The notes under the pieces were generated by a model. That model searched no databases. It was not told where the DNA came from and saw nothing but the letters and a program-made list of their open reading frames with translations. Both the position numbers and the translations under genes were made by a program. A DNA stretch of 64,000 nt from Grammothele lineata (Eukaryota > Basidiomycota > Agaricomycetes > Polyporales > Polyporaceae). Each line of letters begins with the position of its first letter. The stretch's first letter is position 1. This document shows positions 47,679 through 57,126 of the stretch, piece by piece. Where the stretch lies: positions 1 to 64,000 of the forward strand of contig NDFF03000236.1 of assembly GCA_002150815.3 (NCBI GenBank), read 5' to 3'.

Positions 47679-48841
47679 GGGCCTCTCTTGACTCCGGACT
47701 GTCCAGCTTGAAGGAAGAGGAGAAGACGGGTCAAAGGCGACGAGCTGTAGGGGGTCCCGCGTATGTATCTTTTATTTCAATTGAGCCTTGGGCACGTTTA
47801 CGTCGGGCGCGCCGCGCGGGTACGAACTGAATGGGCGGGCGCAGCAGCGAGCCGACGGCGACCGCATCATACAGTCTGGCAGTGGGGCGCACTGCTAATG
47901 GAGGGGTTTGTTATTTACTGACGCCTTGTCAAGCAGCTGCTCAAGACAATAAGACCATCCCTGTCTGCCTTGACCCCGACACCGAGTTCCCCGCTAGGCC
48001 GTCTGGAGATTGGCGTTGCGTATTGAAGCCTTGTCGCTGAGGCGGTAAGCTTTCCGGATGACGAGAGGTTCCAACCATGTCATACTCCGACCGTGTTCGA
48101 CAGGACGCAAGGAGTCGGCGCAAAGAACAGACGGGATGGCCAAGAAGGAATAGTGGGGATCTTTCGGCGCAAGGAGTCTTGTCACAACCGTTCGTCGTGG
48201 TCGCTGTCGTCAGGTTCAGGCCTCTTCCGACGACTCCCTGCGGCCAGGTCGGTCCGGCTACTCCCGTTTATGGGCGCTCCCGCTACTGACGGCCCTAGTC
48301 TCGAGACCCATACGCTTTGTGCCCCCTCTACTCACACCTAATACAGTTCGACGGTGGTATCATCCACCCTATCTACCGCCGCACGCCGACTCGCAATTTA
48401 CCCTTGTATAACTCTCCGCGTATCTCAGAATACATTACATCATCTCAGGCGCCAGCAATCGCAGTCCAAACTCGTTTGTACAACGGGAAGACTTACCTAG
48501 GCGATGTAATACGGCCCAGACGATGAAATGGAGAAAAAACGGGCGGGTGGCTTACGCGGTTTTCGGAGGGACACTTCAGAGACAGGGGGCAGCAGATGGC
48601 TAAGCGCACCATAACGTCGTCGCCTCACAAGTGTCCTTGCGACCAACTTGCGACGGGAAGCCGCGATTGTAGGCGGGCGTCCTGGTGAGTAGGGACGGGT
48701 TTTGATGCCAACACAGACCGGGCTCACTCACAATCCCTTGTCGGCATCATGCATGTCCAGCGGATTCGCTCCCTCCCCCTCGCGTGACTATGTGCTCTCA
48801 GAGTCACGCGTGCTCCGTCATTTACTCCCGAGCCTGAATAG
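47679..48841. other. Intergenic region, no gene seen
   Basis: About 1.2 kb between the start of membrane protein copy 1 and the first recognisable exon of P450 pseudogene 2. The missing 5' half of that pseudogene is not found here. Short frames have no motifs. Confidence 0.45.
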
Positions 48842-49727
48842 CCGGCGCCGATACGGTCAGTCCCGTTCGTCGGGCTACAAAACCAATGTATTGACTTCTT
48901 TGTGGTCTCTCTCCCCTACAAGTGGTCTTTCTGGCCTTACAAGTCTGTCCAGAGGTAGTCGAACAAGCCCACACGGAACCCGACACAGTTGTCGGCGCCA
49001 GCCGGCTCCCAGAGCATCGTGATCGCGACTCGCTCGTCTACATGAAGGCGATCATCCTCGAATTCAAAACGTTCCGTTGACACGTCGCCCTATGTCACCG
49101 TACCCATGGGCAGTTCGCACACCACATCTGCAGATGAAGATATCAACAAGTACTTCAATCTCGCCTGCACCCATGCACTGCCATGTACACGGTATGCTCG
49201 CCAGAAATGACGTTGCGATCTCGGTTCTGATAGGATCGCGAGCGTAAATCAGGGCGTGCATGCACGATCCGAAGGTGTTCACGGATCCGCACGAATTCCG
49301 GCCCGAGAGGTTCATTCATGAAGCTGGGCGTTGTCGGCGAGCGCGATCCGACCCCGTTCGTCTTCGGTTACGGATGGAGGTTCGTTCACTACAGCTCTTC
49401 TCGCGTTTGATGTTTTGACTCCCTAAATTCATGCAGTGTCCCGGTAGATACTTCGCGCTTGACGCCGTCTTCATCAACGTCGCGTCGGTCCTACACGTCT
49501 TCAACATCTTAGCTGTGAACGGGGAACATCATGAAGGTCGAAAACGAGGCGACCGACGATCTGATGCCGTGCGTTTGACCGCTACCTGGTTTGAATCACG
49601 ATCCTTACTGACCTATCATGCTGGTGGGATTAGGTACCTGGCAGACTGCAGGTACACGATCAAGGCCCGCTCGAAGGAAGCGGAAGTGCTCGTTCGCGAA
49701 CACGTGATGAGTGTGAAAGGTTTTTGA
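48842..49727 (+). pseudogene. Cytochrome P450 pseudogene 2 (3' half only)
   Basis: Only the C-terminal half of a P450 remains. The 14-nt exon (48842-48855, AGADT) is intact, flanked by TAG and GTCAGT. Exon 7 remnants follow: QVCPEVVEQAHTEPDTVVG, DSLVYMKAIILEF, then an early stop where ExxR should complete. Exon 8 remnants are ACMHDPKVFTDPHEFRPERF and, after a frame change, TPFVFGYGWR; the haem loop is CPGRYFALDAVFINVASV; the tail reads YLADCRYTIKARSKEAEV. Anchor, hinge, helix C and half of helix I are missing. Its residues at PGRYFA and VHVFNI are close to P450 A-D, but several changes (WR for RR) show long decay. Confidence 0.85.
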
Positions 49728-50382
49728 TGAATGTCAGTGCGCTTTCGATGCATGAGGTGGGTCAATATGCCTTTGAATCAACCGCGTTCCATACCGGGAT
49801 GCTCACGGCTCTGCTCAGGATGAGCGTCGGGGCTCCTGATTCACATGGGAGTGCTGCCGACGAGGTTCCGACCGTGTGGAGGCAAGCGGAGGCGCTGCGG
49901 CGATTGTTGTAGAAGCAAACTGCTTCCGCGACAGACGGGGCGAATGCTGTAAGCATATCTCTAGAAAGCTCAAAGTACGCATGACGATCACGCGGCATCG
50001 ACCGGGCGTAGTAAGGGTCTAAGACCGCCATCGTCGGAAACTCAAACTGATGTTGTAGTTCTCATGTTTCTAAAGTACTTGTACCGTATAAGGTCCCGTA
50101 TTCAGACGGGGTCAACGTTTGTCTGTTGATGGGGGAAATCTCTCTTGGAGGGGCGACCATCAGTCCTGAAACTTGCTAACTTTGTTGCACCCCAGGCTCG
50201 CTTCTCCTGGTACTCACACGGCCATCCAACAAGATACCAACTGATGTCTTATGCGCCTCGGCCTCCGCGTTGATTTTTCAGATGATCATTATTCATTGGC
50301 GCGTCTATCTCGAAGTACTGCTCCCCAAATGCATACTTACAGCGTGTTTGGTAGCTTACGGCGTTGCTCCTCATCCCTCACC
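49728..50382. other. Intergenic region before P450 F
   Basis: Short ATG-started frames exist on both strands (plus 49724-49912; minus 49762-50031, MAVLDPYYARSMPRDRHAYF...) but have no recognisable motif. I do not call a gene. Confidence 0.4.
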
Positions 50383-52559
50383 ATGGCCTTCGAGAACACC
50401 CCCTCGCTCTTTCTCTCCACAATAACTATCATCCTGTCCGCGATTCTGGGAGCGCTCGTCCTTTATGTTCGTTCCTTGCAGCGCTGGAGAGCACGAGTCC
50501 GCGGGAGGCCTTTACCCCCGGGACCACCTGGCCTTCCGCTCGTCGGAAACCTCTTCAACGCTCCTACCTTCAAGCAATGGGAGAGCTTTCGCGACATGTG
50601 CACTCAGTACGGTGTGTGTATATTCATCTCTTCATATTTCTCGGTGCTCTAATCGTGCCGTATCGTGTGGATATGTATAGGGGATGTGGTGCACCTCAAT
50701 GTGCTCGGCCAATCCATCGTCGTGCTCGGAAGTGCGGACGCTATCACAGAGCTCCTCGAAAAGCGCTCCGCAACGACCGGCGACCGAAAGCAGACGGTAA
50801 TGAACGAGCTGTGAGTCGTAGATTTTTTCTCAGAGTTGTCTCGCACGGAGCACTGATATGCGTGGAAACTCAAGATCTGGCGCCGACATCAATATGACGT
50901 TCATGCCCTACGGCCCGTGGTGGGCGCGCCACCGCCGCGCGTTCACGCAGAGTTTCCACAAGGACGTGATTGGCGCGTACCTTGGGGCGCAACGCGACAT
51001 CGCACACATCTTCTTAGACAAGTTGCTCAACACGCCGGAGAATCTGAAGCAGCATGTGCGATAGTGAGCATCGGAAACCAAGCGAAAATTTCCGAACTAA
51101 CTCTAATTCGTGTCTCGTATATCTCAGCACACTCGCCGGAGCCATACTAAAAGTTGTCTACGGGCTCGATGCTTATGAAGAGAACGATGAGTGCCTCGGG
51201 CTGGTCGAGCCCGCTATGGAGGGTGTCTCGCTCGGGCTCGTTCCGGGAAGCTTTGCGGTAGAGGTCCTCCCGTTTTTGCGTTACATTCCGTCTTGGATGC
51301 CTGGCGCGAGCTCGCAGCGACTCTTCGAGAAGTGGCAAGCTGTAGCAAGCAGACTGAAAAACTTGCCCTTCGAGCGCATGCAGGCGGAGATGGTAAGTGA
51401 CGCCCCAGAAGTATCTAGCTACGCAGAGAGCTGACTCTTTTTGGACGGGCTCAACAGGATCGCCACGAAGTGCGAGAGTCGGTCATGGGAAAGCTAGTCT
51501 CCGAGGCGAAAGAGTCGACTCGGAGCAAGGACGAGTACGAGGAGGAAGAAGACATGCTCAGGAACGTTGGGGCTGTTTCATTCGAAGGTAGTCCTGTCCT
51601 TGACGAGTCTAAGCTAGACGCTAACACACCTATTCAACTTGTAGGTGGTACAGATACCGTAAACACTCACATCGATTCCTCGTACGCCGCCGTACCTGAC
51701 ATGGAACGTACAGACATACTCTGCCATGCTCGGCGCGTTCGTTGCGCTCTCACTCTACCCCGACGTTCTGAAGAGAGCGCAAGACGAGCTCGCTACCGTC
51801 GTTGGTCCAGACCGTCTTCCGGACTTCGCAGATGGGGGCGCCCTCGTCTATGTGAACGCCGTCATTTTGGAGAGTCTGCGCTGGCATACCGTCACTCCTC
51901 TTAGCGCGCCTCATCACAGCACAGCGGATGAAGAGCTCCGCGGTTTCTTCATTCCATCGGGGAGCATCCTGTTTCCGAATGCCTGGTGCGTCTAGACGGT
52001 CTCTCTCCCTGCGGATCTTGTGCCGTGTACTCTGACGTTTGTAGCCTATGCGCTAACGATCGCGCTCGATACACAGGGCGTGCTTACATGACCCCAACGT
52101 GTTCCCAGACCCGGACCTCTTCCGCCCAGAACGCTTCATCCGAGACGGGAAGCTCGACCCAGGCCCTCGTGATCCCACCATCTTCGCGTTCGGTTTCGGA
52201 CGAAGGTGCGCGGCGAGCGCCTCCCATTTTCCGCGGGACATTGGGCTCACAGCAGGCGCGCGCGCAGGGTTTGCCCCGGGAAGCAATACGCCCTCAACTC
52301 CCTCTTCATCAACCTCGCGTCGGCGATTCATGTATTCGACCTTCGCGCGCCTGGCGACCTCGCGCGCGGCCAGACGGACGGTCTCCTCTCGTAAGTGTCA
52401 TATTCCTCGTTCCGAATCCAGTGCTTCGCACGCTCAGGCTGACCCCTCTGTATCAGGTACCCCTCGGACTGCCGGTGTGCGATCGTACCGCGCTCGCCGG
52501 TGGCCGAGGCCCTAGTGCGCTCGCACGCGGCTGCTGCGCGCACGCGCCGGAGCGAGTAG
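50383..52559 (+). CDS. Cytochrome P450 monooxygenase F
   Basis: Diverged member of the array, 527 residues in ten exons: 50383-50611, 50681-50810, 50875-51063, 51128-51392, 51458-51587, 51645-51658, 51714-51985, 52077-52205, 52268-52390, 52457-52559. Exons 2, 3, 4, 6, 7 and 8 match A in length; exon 5 is 15 nt longer (charged EEEED insertion) and exon 9 is 21 nt shorter, with a contracted loop after VHVFDL. Landmarks: PLPPGPPGLP hinge, WARHRRAFTQSF, helix I GGTDT instead of AGADT, ESLR, FRPERFIRDG and haem loop FGFGRRVCPGKQYA. All sites are GT-AG with good frames. Together with P450 G it forms a second subfamily within the array. GC content is higher than in A-D. Confidence 0.92.
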
Positions 52560-52850
52560 TGGTCGACTAACACACCGCCTTTGACTAGCTGCTGTGTTGT
52601 ATATTTAATGGTATACTGTCGGTTTCGACATCTCTAGGGTGGCCAATCAGGCTTACAACAGGTCCGTAGCGACTGAATGATAAGGGGGAACTCCCAGAAG
52701 GTCTGCTGAACTCGGACCGAGATGAATGTGCTTAATCCGCCATAGTGTGAAACGCAAGGGACAACCATAACACATCGCGGCCCGACGTCGGCGGCCCGCC
52801 CCAATCTCGCAGAACAAGAAACTAGTTTTATCTAGCTAGCGCTATTGGAG
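52560..52850. other. Short intergenic region
   Basis: Ordinary 3' region of P450 F and AT-richer DNA leading to the TATA box at 52851. No gene seen. Confidence 0.4.
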
Positions 52851-52860
52851 GCATATAAGG
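52851..52860 (+). promoter_or_regulatory. TATA box upstream of a small secreted ORF
   Basis: GCATATAAGG lies about 50 bases before the ATG at 52905. A canonical spacing to a start codon makes this one of the clearest core-promoter-like sites in the array. Confidence 0.5.
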
Positions 52861-52904
52861 ATGTGTATGAGAAATACAGACCGTGCTGGAGATACTCAAC
52901 CACT

Positions 52905-53039
52905 ATGCTCTTCCGATCCAAGTCGCTAGGACTGCTTATCTTAACGTTGATGCTCATCGCTGTCACGGCAAGTCCGGCCTCCATGGAGACAGCGCGAGGT
53001 CAGTCGCCCTTCATTTCGATGAAGCCTACTACTGTGTAG
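52905..53039 (+). CDS. Putative small secreted peptide (44 aa)
   Basis: A short ORF starts MLFRSKSLGLLILTLMLIAV and ends SFISMKPTTV-like just before TAG; the middle contains ASPASMETARGQSP. Residues 3-6 are basic, 8-20 form a strong hydrophobic core, and TASPA would be a good signal-peptidase site, so the first about 25 residues look like a signal peptide. The predicted mature part is only about 20 residues and has no cysteine or CAAX box, so it is not a classical pheromone precursor or small cysteine-rich effector. GAG|GTCAGT inside the ORF could be a donor leading to further exons. I do not recognise the product. Being behind a TATA box adds support, but a chance ORF remains possible. Confidence 0.38.
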   Translation: MLFRSKSLGLLILTLMLIAVTASPASMETARGQSPFISMKPTTV

Positions 53040-53383
53040 CATCCTCTAAATCAAGAGAAAACGGACCATTCGTTTGCATCTGCTAGCCTTCGAGAACCTG
53101 AAGCGTTGCATTGGTAGTCGCAACGCCCCCGAGCCTCACATTTGTCCGCCAGAGTCTGTGAGTTCGGGGATTTGACGCTTTCTCACAGACATTTTGGGCT
53201 CATTCGAGAGCGCGTTCGTAGTGGGCTGTCTAGGAGCACCACGAGGGTTTCCGCCCCCAACCAACGGATGGCGGAGCGCACAACAATAAGTTAGAGTTAA
53301 TGCGACTGTACGATACATGGTGTCAACTTGGTCGTATTGAAATCATCGAGAGTAGCAAGAAAGCGCGTTGTCCAGCTCGCGTA

Positions 53384-55257
53384 CTATACTGGCTCCGAGT
53401 GCTGAGAGTCATCCCGCCCAGTGCTTGCGATCACGTCCATCTCGTGCTCGACCGCTGCATCATCCATGGCGCGCGCGGTGGCTTCCTCGGCGGAAGTCCC
53501 GAAACGCTCGAACGCGATCGAGCTCGCCTGAGTGAACTCGTCAAAGGTGAGCGCGGACGACTTTGCAGCGACCTTGCGCAGATTGAGGAGCACGCGTGTG
53601 CAGAGTGAGCTGTGAATCGCGCGCGCAGGCCTACGCCGACCAAATACGAGATGGGAAACAGTATTTCGTCAGCCGCTGAGGAAAATGAAAGTCAAGCAGA
53701 CGTACATCTGAAAGCAAGAGTGCGCGGCGGGCTACATGACGTCATCGTGAGATGAGACGGCCTGTAACAGTAGCGGGTGGCATGAAGGGAGGACTTCGCA
53801 CTCACCGATCCTAACGTTGTCACGCACAGATTGATAAGTGAGGAGATGAAAACGATTATGTAGTACCAGGAGCCGTCGCGATACATCGTCTTGACCAGCG
53901 GAGAGTGCGACAGTTCCTGCCCTAGCATAATCCCAGAGTCGCGTGTAGATAAGCTCACGGCCCTCGCCTCTGAAGTTTGCCATTTGCGCCAAAATGTAAG
54001 GAACACGATTACTTTAAGGTAACAAAAGGAATGCGGCTCAGGGTATGGACGCGCGTTAATCAAATAAGCAACCTCACTTGTCTCGGAGATAAGAATACAG
54101 GTGAAGAGCACCCAGCTCTCCTGATCGTCCACGCTCGGCATACACCCAGTGATCTTGATAATGTCTTCTCCGGGATCTATGAAGAGCAAAAGCTTGTCAT
54201 CGCGCCTCTAAATCAGGTTGCGCGGAACGTGCGCACATGGGAGGTGAATAAGAAACGAGATTGACACTACTGCCGATGGGATCTAATGAGGATTTTTAAG
54301 CGCATACCCACAAAGAGCAAAAAGTTAAAGGGGAGCTCACTGTCATGACAAGAGTGAGAAATCCCATGACGGCGATGATATACTTGTTCATGTTGTATAT
54401 CGCAATGGTGCGTGCCATCAGGATAGCTGTAGAATGTCAGTACGCTGAGTATTTTGTTCCTGAAAGTGCGTACACTCCGAGGAATATGACCCTATATAGT
54501 AACTATCTGTTAAGGTTAGAATTCGACCGTAGGCGTAGAATCAGGGGTCGAGCGACAGAACGACTCACATGCTAAGATTTGAAACTCGACTGAGCATCTC
54601 TGCCAAAGTGCCGCGGGGGCCCGTGAACTGCAGGTCTATGTAACTTGTTTAACCTGTCTACATACCTTCGCGCTGCTCACAGTACTCAAGACAGCTGGAT
54701 GAAAAATGAGCGTTAGAGATAGTTCCGCAAAGTGGGTCACCCCGGCGTTCCTGTACTCACTGACAGAAGAGAAAGAGCAGTCAATGAGAGGCGAGTACCG
54801 ATTCACCACGTAGATTATTTTCATGAGGCTCATCCTGGACGGCCAGATATACATTATCTGTAAATTACAATGTCTTAATACATAATCAATGTGACGAATA
54901 TTGGGATTGTCATGCTGACCTCCTCCTCCATCTTAACCAGTATTTCTAGAGCCTAGACCTTCATTGAGTGCTGCAATGCAAGAATCAAGAACGCTGCCGC
55001 GGCAGCACTTACTACGATAGTGATTCCAACGACTAACCCACATAAATTAGAACGATCTTCTTCAGTCATGGTGGGTACACACTAACCAGAAGAGTACTTC
55101 CGATGAGCACATATAAGAAGGAGTTGACATCATTCATCGTAGGAGCTTGTCCCAGCGGTGTACTTACCTTGACGAGATATAGTTGTATCAGCTCCTCTCC
55201 CCCTCGACGCGCAATGCCGATTAGAGCTGATGTCGACGGAGACAAAAAGTTGCCCAT
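53384..55257 (-). CDS. DUF6533-like multi-pass membrane protein, copy 2
   Basis: Second copy of the array's membrane protein. Start MGNFLSPSTSALIGIARRGG continues EELIQLYLVK up to a GTAAGT donor at about 55166. Later minus-strand exons read LCGLVVGITIV, ALEILVKMEEE, IMYIWPSRMSLMKIIYVVN plus RYSPLIDCSF, ILMARTIAIYNMNKYIIAVM, then the loop ITGCMPSVDDQESWVLFTC and ILISETSE, the cytosolic KVIVFLTFWRKWQTSEAR, SPLVKTMYRDGSWYYI, a helix, and the tail AIHSSLCTRVLLNLRKVA ending EPV at 53384. Every segment has a clear counterpart in copies 1 and 3. An alternative upstream in-frame ATG at 55440 is less likely because copies 1 and 3 start close to GIxxRGG. It lies tail-to-tail with P450 F (with the small ORF between). 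Confidence 0.72.
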
Positions 55258-56159
55258 GGCGCGAAGTTCTACAGGTCCAGTTGGAGCGGCAGAAGTTAAG
55301 GACGGCGCATGAAGGACGTTTGAGTATGCCACGGAGACCAGACCAGCCTGATACGCCGCAGCTAAGTTACTTATATATAAGCAGTGGCATCGGCGGCTTG
55401 ATGCAGGTGACCCTGATGTGGAGGTGTAGGCTGTAGCCAACCCGGGTCAGGTTCTGAACGTCGGTTGGTCGTAGTGGTTATTGCGGTGACGATACCATCA
55501 TCACAGAGGCATCATGTGGGGTGGCCTGTCGAATGGATCGTTGAGCATGATCGCCGCCTGGCACCTGCTGGGCTCCTTTGGAAGAGTTGAATAGCTGTGT
55601 TACGACACTTGATGCGATTGTGATACCGACGACTCCATCCAGAGGTGTGGCACGATCATGGATCCGCCGCTGCCGGTGGTACCGCCGTGACTAGGACCAG
55701 TGCCATTTCTAAGTCGGGTCGGCGAAGTTGGACGGCGCAAGTCGGGCGCCTCGTTCGTCCTGGTTTTCGTTGATGACATCAGCACAACGTCAGCGTAGAT
55801 TGGGCGCTTCTTGTTGACTCAGTTCGTTGAACGTTGATCTCAAGCCGTCAAGTCGGCACCCTGCTACGAATCTAACAACTTCGCGTTTCGTCCGTTCCGC
55901 ACCTCTGCTTGCCCGTACACATACACTGGTATAACGTATTGGATTTGTACGGAATGCTTTGGATCGCTACCCATGCACAGGCGAGCCAAGTGAACCCGAA
56001 GCATGGCACAACGGTAAGTCTAAGATATTGACGAGATTCTCAACAGTGCTCATCAGTGCTTGCCGATATCCGTAGTCGATTTGTGCATGACGACATTGAA
56101 ATCGGTGGGTACCCTTCGCTTAATTTTCTTTCGCTTGATACACACATAGTTCATCGCAT
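55258..56159. other. Intergenic region with a weak membrane-protein remnant
   Basis: On the minus strand around 55590-55650 the reading LDGVVGITIASSVV resembles the LCGLVVGITIV exon of copy 2, suggesting debris of another copy, but it is short and isolated. Nothing else is recognisable. Confidence 0.35.
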
Positions 56160-56406
56160 CGCTACGTCACCATGAACCTGCCTGCAGCACGCTCAGTCTT
56201 TCAGATGTGTGTCTTCTGCAAGTCTCCACGAGTCCGCGCTCTAGACTGACATGATGACCATTTTGTACAGGCCTGTACGCGCCATCCACAGCGCACTCTG
56301 CGCTCGCGTAGTCTTCAATCTCCGCAAAGCCGCGGAAAAGTCCTCCTCGCTTCCCCTGAGCGAGTTCACGCAAATGACTCGAAGACAGCTTATCTCGCGA
56401 CTCTGA
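56160..56406 (+). pseudogene. Orphan C-terminal exon of the array membrane protein
   Basis: The plus strand at about 56265-56400 reads RPVRAIHSALCARVVFNL followed by RKAAEKSSSLPLSEFTQMT, almost the same as the last exon of copies 1 and 3 (RPVRAIHSALCTRVLLNL). The frame then ends early. The piece just before it (56160-56260) resembles the small intron/exon region before the same exon in copy 3. No upstream exons (YIWPSR, RTxALY, TFWRR) are found on this strand within reach, so this is a detached relic of a fourth copy. Confidence 0.7.
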
Positions 56407-57126
56407 CCCAAACTATCACGAGGCTGAGTTCGAACTTCAGGAACGGAGCGCGCGCGAGTGAGAGCGTGCGCAACAGACACCGAGCATTCCCTTCCCGTCC
56501 ATGTCACGGCAGCTCTCGGCCTGTCGATGGGATTTCTCACGTCTTGCTTAGCCAAAAACGCTCAGCTTGAGTGTGGCATATACTTATTCTAGTCTTACTT
56601 GTTCGAATAGGACTGTGTACAGCTATTCGCGTGCTGCTGGATCCGACTCGACAGGATTGCTCGCCCGCAGTGTCTCTTTACGTGGACACGCGGTCGGCGA
56701 CAAATGCCAATTGTACAAGTCAACTGGCACCCAGTGCCTAGTGTGCCAAGTCCGATGCCTGGCTTCGATGAACAGGTGAGCGCCTTGGTAGCTTCGAGTG
56801 TATGTTAGCGGAAGTGACCAGGCACTTCCTGAAGTCTAGAAGCAACAATCTGAGCACCTAGATTGAGTAATTGCGCCGACAAGGACATTTTACTGATGCC
56901 GGAAACCCCTCTCGCTCCCAGGCAGGCCTTCGCTATGGCGTCATAAGGCGACATGCGTCATGGTGCCCCCCAGCCACGCCCTACTAGTGAGAGTTCGCTC
57001 CTAAATTTCTACGACGATAACTGCTACACTGATGTTTCTACGGGCTCGCATAGATCATTGAACGTTTCAAGATCTTATTCAAGTGCTGGAATCCTCGCAT
57101 AGCCCATTGATCCCCTTTACAACGCT
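56407..57126. other. Intergenic region before P450 G
   Basis: No gene seen; a 70-codon plus-strand frame at 56567-56779 has no recognisable feature. Confidence 0.45.

Noticed and set aside
49762..50031. 89-codon minus-strand ORF starting MAVLDPYYARS
   Set aside because: It has an ATG but no recognisable motif, introns or promoter features; insufficient to call a gene.
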